Translations under genes and position numbers: made by a program
The notes under the pieces: model-generated
Database searches by the model: none
What the model saw: only the letters and a program-made list of their open reading frames with translations
What the model was told of the DNA's origin: nothing
Shown: one piece after another, positions 37,557 through 46,232 of the stretch
Numbering within the stretch: the first letter of the stretch is position 1
Layout of the letters: each line of letters begins with the position of its first letter
Assembly (NCBI RefSeq): GCF_004114375.1
Contig: NZ_CP034692.1
Span: 3,224,001 to 3,288,000, forward strand
Reading direction: 5' to 3'
Origin: Halorubrum sp. BOL3-1
GTDB lineage: Archaea; Halobacteriota; Halobacteria; Halobacteriales; Haloferacaceae
Length of the DNA: 64,000 nt

Positions 37557-37709
37557 CCGCTGTACACAAACAGAGCAGAAGTCGTGAATCTCGCCACCAC
37601 TGAACCAGGAGAGTCGGGACAGTTCATGGACGACAACACCAACTTCGCCGCCGGCGGCCGTCTCGCGGAGTCGACGGTGCTCTGTGCCACCCTCGTCGTG
37701 AGTCGCCAC
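37557..37709 (-). pseudogene. Serine recombinase fragment
   Basis: HDEGGTEHRRLRETAAGGEVGVVVHELSRLSWFSGGEIHDF matches residues 47-90 or so of the resolvase at 47687-48484. Neither the N-terminal catalytic serine nor the DNA-binding part is present. Bases 37523-37867 otherwise hold nothing. Confidence 0.72.
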
Positions 37710-37867
37710 GATAGGTAGTTGACCCTGGCGGGCTTATGACAGTGCGTACGACAATTAAAAGCCGTCATTCAAACTCACCGACTTGAAACGGATGTACCGT
37801 ATTTGCTGTATCCAAGAACGAATTGTACACACAGCCGATGCGACCGCTATAGAATCACAACGTTGCT

Positions 37868-38446
37868 CTACCCCAAGTCGAACATGTATCGGACAGTTGC
37901 GCCACAGCCGTGAGCGATCACCAACACCGGTAACAGAATAGCCGAAAATCCAACTATGGCCGGAAGCAGATCGGGGACGGAGCTCACAGCGAGTGCTGCA
38001 ACGATGGCTGAAAACACGCTAATTAAGAATGTGCCCGCCAGCATCGTTTCTACAGTCCGAACTACCGTGTACGTGGTAGATATGACGTCGTGGCCGTCGT
38101 TGAACGACAACCCGTACCGTCGGAACTCCACACGGGCGTGAACAAGTAACACCACTGACAAACCACCGAGAGTCACAAATCCGAGGGCAGCGATGACAGT
38201 TCCGACACTGAGGATCGACGTTTCGCCCTCCAGTGCGGTGAAGAGCCCAAATACAACGAGCGGAATGGACAATGTTCCGACACCGATCGCGATGACTGCG
38301 AGAGCCGTCTCAACGTAGAGACCGTTCGCGGCCACCCACGCACTGAGTCGCTCCGGGTTTGATCTCGACGCAGACGCTGACTTCGGTGAGTCAGTTGAGG
38401 TGGTTTGCTCCTGATTCTTCGGCTCTTTGGGGGAGTCCACCGACAC
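37868..38446 (-). CDS. Polytopic membrane protein of unknown function
   Basis: 192 aa. A polar, Ser/Thr/Glu-rich N-terminus of about 35 residues precedes four hydrophobic segments (LAVIAIGVGTLSIPLVVFGL, VGTVIAALGFVTLGGLSVVLL, MLAGTFLISVFSAIVAALAV, LLPAIVGFSAILLPVLVIAHG). I do not recognise the family. Confidence 0.6.
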   Translation of the reverse strand: MSVDSPKEPKNQEQTTSTDSPKSASASRSNPERLSAWVAANGLYVETALAVIAIGVGTLSIPLVVFGLFTALEGETSILSVGTVIAALGFVTLGGLSVVLLVHARVEFRRYGLSFNDGHDVISTTYTVVRTVETMLAGTFLISVFSAIVAALAVSSVPDLLPAIVGFSAILLPVLVIAHGCGATVRYMFDLG

Positions 38447-38579
38447 GTCTGCTGGTGAACCAGATGGAATAAATCTCTTGTCTGCTGTCTCACAGGGAGC
38501 AACATTGATTACGTGTTTCAGCAGTGTTCATGTGTCGGCCTCACTCAGTTCGTGCGACGGGTACGCTAAACTTCTGCGC

Positions 38580-39305
38580 TCATCCCGATACATTGTAACA
38601 TAGGAGTTTCTCGAACCAGTCCTCCGGCGAGTTGAGCTTCAGTGTAAGGAAGCCGAGATACTTCTGGAGGTGATGTTTCGAGATACCTCTGAACTTCGCC
38701 AGCCACTGGCAAAGGAAGCTGTGGCGGTTCTCACAGGTGTTTGTGTGAGCGTCGCCGATGACATAGGTATCGGAGTGGGTGACGGCCAGATGGCCGTCCA
38801 CCCACTCTTTCTCTTCGATATCCTCGTAGATTGAGTACCCGTCAGTACAGAGGATAACGCTTCCATCACTGTACTCAGCGATGTTTTCGTCGGTATCTTC
38901 CAGATTCTCACAAACGAGAAATAGAACTCGTCCGTCGCTCCGGCGGACGACTGTCAAGACTGGTGGTTTATATCCCTCGAAGTCTCCGCGCCTTTTTTTG
39001 AGTCCCCGCTCGCGCGGACTCTCATCTTCCTTTTCGATTCCCTTCTCACCAGCAGTCACGTCGACCTCGTCTGCTTCACACACCTCGGAAAGTTCAGATT
39101 CGTCGATGTTTCCGCTCGTTTCTTGGGCTTCGTGGACAAAATTAAGGACGGATTCATAATCACGGTCAAGACCACGAGCGATCTGAGCGGTCAGCTCAGA
39201 TCGCATCTCCTTGACGGTGTAGGACATCTCTTCGAGGAGATCGCGTTGCTCGTCCGTAAGCTCAAGACGAGTGATTGCCGTCCGACGCACGTAGTCGTCT
39301 GCCAC
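38580..39305 (-). mobile_element. Chimeric transposase: TnpB start joined to IS1595-type transposase
   Basis: 241 codons without a stop. Residues 1-30 or so (DDYVRRTAITRLELTDEQRDLLEE) look like the start of a haloarchaeal TnpB. From about residue 31 (SYTVKEMRSELTAQIARG...SVLNFVHEAQET) the frame is an IS1595-type transposase with VCEADEVDVTAGEKG, PPVLTVVRR, CTDGYSIYED and DAHTNTCENRHSFLCQWLAKFRGISKHHLQKYL, including DDE-type residues. The N-terminal zinc-binding part of IS1595 is missing. It is probably an in-frame fusion of two IS remnants; activity is unlikely. Confidence 0.65.
39178..39204. repeat. Perfect 11-bp inverted repeat at the chimera junction
   Basis: GCGATCTGAGC-GGTCA-GCTCAGATCGC, inside the coding frame of the chimeric transposase, just after the point where the TnpB-like sequence ends. 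Confidence 0.75.
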
Positions 39306-39500
39306 AGATTCAATGTTATCATGTGGCTACTCAGAGACACGTGCTTGGAACCTATACGAACGCGCTCCTCTCCTCCCTACTCACTCGCGTTGCTCGTTCC
39401 TTGAGGAAGGGGACTCCACGCTACCGTATCAGTTGAACCGAACCTCTCGACGGACCGCGACGTGAACCGGCCAGCGATAACTCCAGCCGTCCACACGGAG

Positions 39501-40421
39501 TCAATCGCCGACTTCGATCGGGACGCCGATCATATTTCCCCACTCGGTCCAGGATCCGTCGTAGTTCCGCACGTGTTCGTATCCGAGCAGTTCTTCGAGG
39601 ACGAACCACGTGACTGACGAGCGCTCGCCGATCCGACAGTACACGATCATGTCGTCTTCGGGGTCGATCCCGTGCGACTCGTACACGTCCTTGAGATCGT
39701 CGGGCGATTTGAATCGGCCGTCGGGGCGGACGTTCTCGGCCCAGAAAACGTTCGTCGCTCCGGGAATATGGCCGCCGCGCATCGCTCCCTCGTTCATGCC
39801 GGGCGGCTTCGTGACGTCGCCGCGGAACTCCTCGGGCAAGCGTACGTCGATGAACACCGTGTCGGTGTCGAGTGCGTCCCGTACGTCCTCGCGATAGGCT
39901 CGAACCTCCGGCTCGGCCGGCGGATCAAGCGTGCCGCCGTACTCCACGGTGGGCAGATCGACCGGGTCAGTCGTGGTCGGATAGTCATAGTCCATCCAGT
40001 ACTCGCGGCCGCCGTCCATGATTCGAACGTCGAGGTGGCCGTAGTAGGTGAGTTGCCAGTAAAGCTGTGCTGCGAACCAGTTCGAGTTGTCACCGTAGAC
40101 GACGACAGTCGTCTCCTCGGTGATCCCGCGCGAACCGAGGAACGACACCATCTCATCGGGGCCGAGGATGTCATGTGAGTCCGCCGACCGGAGGTCCGTC
40201 TGCCAGTCAACGTGGGCGGCGCCCGGCACATGGCCCGTGTCGTAGAACGCGGTATTCACGTCGACTTCGAGCAGCCGGATGTCAGGATCTGCGGCGGCAA
40301 ACTGGTCGAGTCGTGCGTTAACCCAGTCGGGGCTGACTAGCACGTCTGTTGGGTACTGCGTTTCTGTCGATACATCGGCCCGTGTCCGCTTACCGTCATT
40401 TGGTGGATTCTCGGCCGTCAT
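39501..40421 (-). CDS. Thiosulfate/3-mercaptopyruvate sulfurtransferase, two rhodanese domains
   Basis: 306 aa. The first rhodanese domain (about 28-150) is catalytically silent, with aspartate D111 at the cysteine position (YGDNSNW). The second (about 170-300) has C262 in YCRIGERSS, the active loop. The signature GHVPGAAHVDW lies at 63-73. The start is taken at the ATG at 40421. It transfers sulfane sulfur from thiosulfate or mercaptopyruvate to an acceptor. It is followed closely upstream by an HTH regulator gene in the same direction (5 bp), probably an operon. Confidence 0.87.
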   Translation of the reverse strand: MTAENPPNDGKRTRADVSTETQYPTDVLVSPDWVNARLDQFAAADPDIRLLEVDVNTAFYDTGHVPGAAHVDWQTDLRSADSHDILGPDEMVSFLGSRGITEETTVVVYGDNSNWFAAQLYWQLTYYGHLDVRIMDGGREYWMDYDYPTTTDPVDLPTVEYGGTLDPPAEPEVRAYREDVRDALDTDTVFIDVRLPEEFRGDVTKPPGMNEGAMRGGHIPGATNVFWAENVRPDGRFKSPDDLKDVYESHGIDPEDDMIVYCRIGERSSVTWFVLEELLGYEHVRNYDGSWTEWGNMIGVPIEVGD

Positions 40422-40426
40422 AGTTG

Positions 40427-41137
40427 CTACTCTGCGAATCGTTTTGCCAGTTCTGCGGTTGCTCGTCGGAGCCGATACGATACGGTCGAACGGGGTAACT
40501 CGAGCTCGTCAGCGAGTTCGTCCAGCGTCACTTCCCGCGGCGTCTCGAAGTAGCCGCGCTCGACGGCCACGTTCAATATCTCACGCTGTTCTACACGGAT
40601 GTCCGCTCGTGAGAGGAGTTCACTTTCCCAGTAGTCGACCTCCGTCAGGTGTTCGAATGAGAACGACAGCCCCTCACCGAGCTTCGCGGACAGCGTATCG
40701 TACAGGAGCCCGATCTTCGAATCGTCCTGTACCAACACGCGCCACCGAACCCTGTCGTCGATTCGAGTCTGCTCAAAAAGTACACCGCCGTCAATGTACT
40801 TCGCCGCGATATTCGGGACGGATTCACAGTAGTCCGCATCGGAGATGTACGTGTACGCGACTCTCCGCCGTTGCTCTTCGGTTAACAGACTCGTCGTTCG
40901 GGTCGAATTACACGCCCGAGCGCTGAGTGATTCCCGATCGACGGACTCGTCCAAGAGCAGTTCGTCGACGGCCGCGAGGTCGGTCGGATCGCCTGTCACC
41001 GACTCGAGCGTCCACAGCTCCGCAGGGTCGAGACACGAGTAGATCGCCTCCGATCGGAGGGACTCGTGATCGATAAACAGGTCGACGTACTCGTCGGCGC
41101 CGGTGTCGTACGTTATCTCGAAAGTGAAGTCGTACAT
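40427..41137 (-). CDS. HTH_10 regulator upstream of the sulfurtransferase
   Basis: 236 aa. The C-terminal HTH_10 domain reads QREILNVAVERGYFETPREVTLDELADELELPRSTVSYRLRRA. The N-terminal part has cysteines in YSCLDPAELW, ARACNSTR and DYCESVP, possible sensor residues. It is 5 bp before the sulfurtransferase and divergent from the small gene at 41292, so it probably regulates its own operon. Paralogues with the same C-terminal domain are at 5601 and 63349. Confidence 0.82.
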   Translation of the reverse strand: MYDFTFEITYDTGADEYVDLFIDHESLRSEAIYSCLDPAELWTLESVTGDPTDLAAVDELLLDESVDRESLSARACNSTRTTSLLTEEQRRRVAYTYISDADYCESVPNIAAKYIDGGVLFEQTRIDDRVRWRVLVQDDSKIGLLYDTLSAKLGEGLSFSFEHLTEVDYWESELLSRADIRVEQREILNVAVERGYFETPREVTLDELADELELPRSTVSYRLRRATAELAKRFAE

Positions 41138-41291
41138 TGAGTAGTGAACTCGTTTGGTAGGGGCGGCCTCAGTTCGGGGGGGTTGCGATATTGATTACGG
41201 AGCGGGCACGCTGAGTCGCGTGTCGGTGTCTGGTCCGGTTGGCTCTCGACAACATGTTTGATATGCGTTCGACGTACTTACATCGTCTTGT

Positions 41292-41531
41292 ATGGGACTC
41301 TCACGTTCACCTCCGGAGATACGGAGTGCGTTTCGAAGCCATCTGCTGGTCCCGGCATTCATCGCACTCTTCGTCGGGATCGGCGGGATCGCCTTCGGAC
41401 TCACCCACGACGACATCGTCACCGCGCTGGGGGTGCTGCTATTCCTCCCGAGCGCGGTGCTGTTGTTTGGTATCGTCGCCAAGCGCCACGGAGTCAAGCC
41501 GTTTGCGCCGTCGAGTAACCGGGCGAACTGA
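41292..41531 (+). CDS. Small two-span membrane protein
   Basis: 79 aa. Two hydrophobic segments (LLVPAFIALFVGIGGIAFGL and IVTALGVLLFLPSAVLLFGIVA) lie between basic ends. It starts with ATG shortly after an AT-poor region and lies between the HTH regulator and the TusA operon. Family unknown. Confidence 0.6.
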   Translation: MGLSRSPPEIRSAFRSHLLVPAFIALFVGIGGIAFGLTHDDIVTALGVLLFLPSAVLLFGIVAKRHGVKPFAPSSNRAN

Positions 41532-41715
41532 CCTCCGCCAGTCCGCTGTTCCGCCGACTTCAGTCTGTTTCGTCCACGAGCGCTAAGCGTGCGTTTTCAT
41601 CCGACGGCGAACGCTAGAATGCGGCAGATGCTTTGTCGACTCCGCCGATCACAACGCACCTCGGATCCGGGCGACGACGAGTCTGTCGACCCCAGTTGCC
41701 CGACGCAGACTCCAA

Positions 41716-41749
41716 AGTTGTTGTGCGACAACTGAATGTATATATATAT
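41716..41749 (+). promoter_or_regulatory. Inverted repeat and TATA box of the TusA-SQR operon
   Basis: AGTTGT-TGTGCG-ACAACT is a perfect 6-bp inverted repeat (41716-41733), followed by TATATATATAT (41739-41749). The ATG at 41768 lies about 25 bases downstream of the TATA element, as expected for a leaderless transcript. The repeat is next to the position expected for BRE, where a bound protein would block initiation. Confidence 0.65.
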
Positions 41750-41767
41750 CGTTCAGGAAGGTCTACT

Positions 41768-42028
41768 ATGGGGAAAGACCAAATGAGCGACACAGAACTT
41801 AACGCCGATGTAACGGTAAACGCGGTCGGATCATCGTGTCCCGGTCCAATGATGGATCTGATCGGCAAGGCGAAAGACGTCGATCCGGGAACTGTGATTC
41901 GGCTACAGAGTGCGAACGAAGGAACGGAACCAGACGTCTCGGAGTGGGCCGAGCAGTCCGGAAACAAACTGATCGAGGTAACCGACCGCGACGACCACTG
42001 GGACCTGTACGTACGGATCAATGACTGA
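41768..42028 (+). CDS. TusA-family sulfur carrier heading the SQR operon
   Basis: 86 aa from the ATG at 41768 (an ATG at 41783 would give 81 aa). C24 lies in GSSCPGPMMDLIG. It differs clearly from the TusA of modules A and B (CPGP instead of CPMP) and matches the decayed copy at 17628-17872. It overlaps the SQR start by 8 bp. It probably takes up or delivers the sulfur handled by the SQR-like flavoproteins. Confidence 0.88.
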   Translation: MGKDQMSDTELNADVTVNAVGSSCPGPMMDLIGKAKDVDPGTVIRLQSANEGTEPDVSEWAEQSGNKLIEVTDRDDHWDLYVRIND

Positions 42029-43166
42029 ACGAATCGTCATCGTCGGCGGCGGGACGGCCGGGTCTGTCTTAGCGAACAACCTCGCCGATGAGGTCGCTAC
42101 GGAGATCGATGCGGGCGACGTTGAGGTCGTCCTCGTCAACGACCGTGAGGAGCACGTCTACAAGCCGACGTGGCTGTACGTTCCCTTCGGGGAGAAGACC
42201 CCCGAAGACGCGAAGCGACCGCTTAATGACCTGATCAACGGACACGTCGATCTAGTGATAGATCGGGTCAGCGCCGTCAACACCGACGCTGAGACGGTGT
42301 CGTTCGACGGGAGCCGGGACGACCTCGCGTACGACCACCTCGTGCTCGCGATGGGCGCACAGGTGACACCGGAGGAGACGCCGGGGCTGGCCGAGGGCGG
42401 TCACCACTTCTACGGGCCCGAGGCGACTGCGGAGCTTCGCGAGGAGCTCGCGGAGTTCACTGGGGGCCATCTCGTGATGTCCGTCATCGGTGTACCGCAC
42501 ATGTGTCCGGTCGCACCGCTTGAGTTCCCGCTCATAGCCGATACGTGGCTGCGCGAGCGGGGCCTGCGCGAGAACGTCGACATCACGTATACCTACCCGA
42601 TCAACCGCGCTCACGGGATCGAGTCCGTGGCTGAGTGGGTCGGGCCACTGATGGAAGAACGGGACATCACCGTGGAGACGTTCTTCAACCCCGAGCGGGT
42701 CGACCCCGACGACCAGGTCGTCCACACGGTAGAGGGCCGGGAACTGGCGTACGACCTCCTAGTGTCGATCCCACCGCACGACGGGAGCGACATCGTCCGG
42801 GAAGCCGGTCTCGGTGAGGACGGCTGGGTCGACGTCGACCCAGCGACGCTTGAGGCGACCAACGCCGAGAACGTGTACGCCCTCGGTGACATCGCAGACC
42901 TACCGACGAGCAAGGCCGGTAGCGCGGCCCACTACGCGGCCACGTCGCTGGCCAGCCGGTTGGCGAGCGTCGTCCGTGGCCAACGTCCCACCACCGAGTA
43001 CGACGGGAAGACCGTCTGCTTTATCGAGAGCGGCGAGGACGAGGCGACGTACATCGCCTTCGACTACGAGGAGGAGCCGACGCCGAAGCCGCCCTCCAAG
43101 CTCATCCACTGGTCGAAGCTGGGGTACAATCAGTCGTACTGGCTGACCGCCCGAGGGGTGTTGTGA
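42021..43166 (+). CDS. SQR-type FAD-dependent oxidoreductase 1
   Basis: 381 aa. There is an FAD-binding VIVGGGTAGSVLANNL at the N-terminus and a second FAD motif YALGDIADLP (286-295). Cysteines C162 (PHMCPVAP) and C333 (KTVCFIESG) are placed like the redox pair of sulfide:quinone oxidoreductases. The C-terminus (SKLIHWSKLGYNQSYWL) is amphipathic, suiting membrane contact. It is expected to oxidise sulfide or a persulfide and reduce quinone. It is the second gene of the operon. Confidence 0.85.
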   Translation: MTERIVIVGGGTAGSVLANNLADEVATEIDAGDVEVVLVNDREEHVYKPTWLYVPFGEKTPEDAKRPLNDLINGHVDLVIDRVSAVNTDAETVSFDGSRDDLAYDHLVLAMGAQVTPEETPGLAEGGHHFYGPEATAELREELAEFTGGHLVMSVIGVPHMCPVAPLEFPLIADTWLRERGLRENVDITYTYPINRAHGIESVAEWVGPLMEERDITVETFFNPERVDPDDQVVHTVEGRELAYDLLVSIPPHDGSDIVREAGLGEDGWVDVDPATLEATNAENVYALGDIADLPTSKAGSAAHYAATSLASRLASVVRGQRPTTEYDGKTVCFIESGEDEATYIAFDYEEEPTPKPPSKLIHWSKLGYNQSYWLTARGVL

Positions 43167-43831
43167 TGGGCGCAAGCGACGACGAAGCGGGCGAGAACGC
43201 AAACGTCAATCCGGAGGGGCTCCCGCCGGAGGTCCGCGAGGCAATCGCAGATAATCCCGAGACCGTCGCCACACTGCTGGAGCAGTCGGGTCAGCTGTCG
43301 GCGATGCTCGACGCGCTCGCGCTTGTCGAGGACGGCCTCGACGACGATATGGTCGAGTCACTTACGAGTGACGCGACAACGCTCGGTCTGGCCGCGACGG
43401 AGCTCGCCGACCAGGGGACGGTTGAACTCGGTTCGGCTGTCGGTGAGAACGGCGACGAACTCGCCGCAGCCGTCCAGCGGATCGCAGCACTCCAGCGGAC
43501 CGGTACCCTTGACCGCCTCACAGAGATCGCCGATGCGGTCGCGCTCCTGACTGACGCAATGGACGACGAGATGGTGGAAACCGTCGCTTCGACCGGTACC
43601 TCTCTTGGTGAGTTCGCCGATACGGCCACCGAAGACGAGGTGAGCCACGGTCTCGTCCGCATGCTGGACGGTGTCGGTGAGGCCGGCGCCGGTGAAGCCG
43701 ATCCGGTCGGACCGATTGGTCTGATCAGCGCCCTCCGTGATCCCGAGGTCAAGGCAGGGATGGGATATCTCGTCGCAGTTGCCCGTGGGATCGGCGCTGC
43801 GGGCCCGGGAGTGAACGAACTGAACGACTAA
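43163..43831 (+). CDS. DUF1641 protein 1
   Basis: 222 aa, acidic, nearly all helical, with two similar blocks (LVEDGLDDDMVESLTSDATTLG and LTDAMDDEMVETVASTGTSLG) and the DUF1641-type end GPIGLISALRDPEVKAGMGYLVAVARGIG. It overlaps the SQR stop by 4 bp. DUF1641 proteins accompany SQR-like and formate-dehydrogenase-type flavoproteins, so it is probably a structural or regulatory subunit of the complex. Function unproven. Confidence 0.8.
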   Translation: MMGASDDEAGENANVNPEGLPPEVREAIADNPETVATLLEQSGQLSAMLDALALVEDGLDDDMVESLTSDATTLGLAATELADQGTVELGSAVGENGDELAAAVQRIAALQRTGTLDRLTEIADAVALLTDAMDDEMVETVASTGTSLGEFADTATEDEVSHGLVRMLDGVGEAGAGEADPVGPIGLISALRDPEVKAGMGYLVAVARGIGAAGPGVNELND

Positions 43832-43853
43832 TGACTGCCACACTACACTCACT

Positions 43854-45029
43854 ATGACAGCGACACGACCAACCGTCCTCATTCTCGGTAGTGGTGCCGC
43901 GGGGACGATGACAGCAAACGCGCTCCGTCGGCGCATCGACGCCGACGTGACCGTGATCGACAAGAGCCGGACGCACAGCTATCAGCCCGCCTACTACCTG
44001 ATCCCGTTCGGGTACATGGACCTCGACGAGCATCAGCGCGACACGCGCGAGTTGCTCCACAACGACGTCGAGTTCGTTCAAGACGAGGTCGTCGGGGTCG
44101 ACCCAGACGAGCAGACCGTCTCCGGTGAGAACGGCACCTACGAGTACGACATCCTCATCTCCGCGGTGGGGAACAATCTCCGTCCGGACGCGGTCCCGGG
44201 GATGCTCGAGGGGTGGAACCAGACGGACTCCGTGTATCCGTTCTATCATGTCTCCGCGGCGCGAGCGATGGGCGATGCAGTCGACGAGTTCGACAGCGGG
44301 CGCTTCCTCGTGACGGTCCCGGACACGCCGATCAAGTGCGGCGGCGCGCCGCTGAAACTCACGATGCTGATGGAGGAGTACCTCCGTAAGCGCGGTGTCC
44401 GCGAGGACGCCGAGGTCGTAATGACAAAGCCCGGGTCGGAAGTGTTCGGCACGGGGCCGAAGGCCCCGTATCAAGAGCAGATCGAAGAGATCTGGGACGA
44501 CCGTGACATCACGTTCGTGCCCGATTTCACCGTTTCCGAGGTCGACTACGAGAATCAGACGGTACACTCAGAGGAGGGTGATGCCTTGGAGTACGACCTG
44601 TACGCGCCAGTTCCCCCGCAGTACGGACACGAGTTTGTCGTCAAGAACTCGCCGTTGACCGACGGCGGCGAGTACGTCTCCGTCAATGACAACACGCTCC
44701 AACACGAGACGTATCCGAACGTGTTCGCGCTCGGCGACAACGCGGACGTGCCGACCTCGCGAACCGCCTCGGCCGCGCGCAAACAGTCACACGTCGTCGT
44801 GGACAACGTCGAGCGATATCTTGCAGATCGGTCGCTCGCACCCGACTACGACGGATACACTGCCTGTCCGATTCTCGTCGAGAAGGGGAAGGCGATGATC
44901 GCGGAGTTCGATTACGAGAGTCCTATTTCCGCGCCGGTCGTGAGTCGGCTCAACTGGATCCTCGACATCAACGTGATTCCCTCGCTGTACTGGAACGTCT
45001 GGATGCGCGGATACGATCCGGTTCCCTGA
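43854..45029 (+). CDS. SQR-type FAD-dependent oxidoreductase 2
   Basis: 391 aa. FAD motif LILGSGAAGTMTANAL; second FAD motif FALGDNADVP (291-300). Redox cysteines C162 (IKCGGAPLK) and C338 (YTACPILVEKG) agree with classic SQR, more clearly than in SQR 1. The C-terminal part (WILDINVIPSLYWNVWM) suits an interfacial membrane anchor. It starts 22 bp after DUF1641. Confidence 0.87.
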   Translation: MTATRPTVLILGSGAAGTMTANALRRRIDADVTVIDKSRTHSYQPAYYLIPFGYMDLDEHQRDTRELLHNDVEFVQDEVVGVDPDEQTVSGENGTYEYDILISAVGNNLRPDAVPGMLEGWNQTDSVYPFYHVSAARAMGDAVDEFDSGRFLVTVPDTPIKCGGAPLKLTMLMEEYLRKRGVREDAEVVMTKPGSEVFGTGPKAPYQEQIEEIWDDRDITFVPDFTVSEVDYENQTVHSEEGDALEYDLYAPVPPQYGHEFVVKNSPLTDGGEYVSVNDNTLQHETYPNVFALGDNADVPTSRTASAARKQSHVVVDNVERYLADRSLAPDYDGYTACPILVEKGKAMIAEFDYESPISAPVVSRLNWILDINVIPSLYWNVWMRGYDPVP

Positions 45030-45033
45030 ATCC

Positions 45034-45960
45034 ATGAGTGAGACATCACCCGACGTGGACGCGTTCGCGGCCGGCACCGACGCCGATATTGACGAGTTAG
45101 CCGCCCGCGTCGACGCACAGGCCGACGACCTGATCGCGCTGTTGGATTTGCTCACCGTCGTGCGCGGCCTGAGCGACGATCTCGTGCCGGAACTGCGGAC
45201 GGCCGCAGCGGAGAACCGTGAGTCGCTGGCCGACCTGCGGACCTCCCTCGAGAACGAGGAGACGAGAAAGCTGGTTGAGCAGGTAGGCGATAACGCCGAT
45301 TCGCTGGCTGACCTACTCGATCTGCTGGTCGTCGCACAGGACCTCTCGGCGGAACTCGTTCCCGAATTGCGTACCATCGCCGCCGAGAACCGCGGGGAGA
45401 TCGCGCGGCTCCGCATGGCGTTTGAGCACGAGGAAACGCTGACCCTGTTGCGCCAAATCGGCCATAACACCGACACGTTCCTTGACCTGCTGTCGACGCT
45501 TGAAGTCGCGAGCGACGCGCTTGCGGATGTTGCTCCCGAAGACGAGGCGGCCGCTTCAGCTGCGCGCGAAGACGTTCGCCGGCTTGCTACGGCGTTCGAC
45601 CGTACAGAGTCCGTCGACACGCTCGTCGCTCTCGGTGAGAACATGGAGACAGTCCGCGGGCTACTTGCGCTCGTGGAGGGTTTCGGCGACGCTGCCGACC
45701 GCGGCACCGAGGAGTACTATCAGCTCGGCGCACAGTTGGGACAGGCCGCTGACCTAGCTGAACAAGCGAGCGACCCTCAGATCGTCGAGACGCTCGATGC
45801 CGGTGCAAGCGCTTTTACCGACAAGACGACCGATCGACGGGTCGGTCTGTTCGGGCTGATATCGGCTCTGCGAAACGACGACGTCCAGCGGACGTTCGGC
45901 ACGCTCGTCGAAGCGGCTGAGCGTGTCGGCCAAACGCGGGACTCCAGCCGTTCAGAGTAA
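45034..45960 (+). CDS. DUF1641 protein 2, expanded
   Basis: 308 aa, acidic and helical, with three copies of a helical unit (LDLLTVVRGLSDDLVPELRTAAAENRESL, LDLLVVAQDLSAELVPELRTIAAENRGEI, LDLLSTLEVASDALADVAPE) before the DUF1641-like end GLFGLISALRNDDVQRTFGTLVEAAERVG. It starts 4 bp after SQR 2. The repeat number is larger than in the first DUF1641 gene. Probable partner of SQR 2. Confidence 0.78.
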   Translation: MSETSPDVDAFAAGTDADIDELAARVDAQADDLIALLDLLTVVRGLSDDLVPELRTAAAENRESLADLRTSLENEETRKLVEQVGDNADSLADLLDLLVVAQDLSAELVPELRTIAAENRGEIARLRMAFEHEETLTLLRQIGHNTDTFLDLLSTLEVASDALADVAPEDEAAASAAREDVRRLATAFDRTESVDTLVALGENMETVRGLLALVEGFGDAADRGTEEYYQLGAQLGQAADLAEQASDPQIVETLDAGASAFTDKTTDRRVGLFGLISALRNDDVQRTFGTLVEAAERVGQTRDSSRSE

Positions 45961-46003
45961 CAACTGTGGAGCTCTTGTGGCGGATATTATTGGTGGAGAG
46001 CTG

Positions 46004-46136
46004 TCTTGCGATTTTACGAAATTCTATTCTGTTGAATCACCCTTCCAGAACGGACGTGACTCCGGCTGAATCGTGTTTTCTCGAAACCGACCGGAGCTGA
46101 TGAACTCTCACCAACGATCCTCTACCAAGAGCGAAC
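46004..46136 (-). repeat. Dispersed repeat, inverted partial copy
   Basis: It matches bases 28345-28470 in reverse orientation (TCTCACCAACGATC, CCAGAACGGAC, CGATTTTAC). It lies between the SQR operon and the composite transposon. Confidence 0.6.
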
Positions 46137-46232
46137 TATTTTGTTCCAGTTTTGGAGCGTGTCATACAATAGTTTTCAACCAGAATATATTTTGGATTGT
46201 TAACTGAATAGAGACATAGATACGGAATTTTC

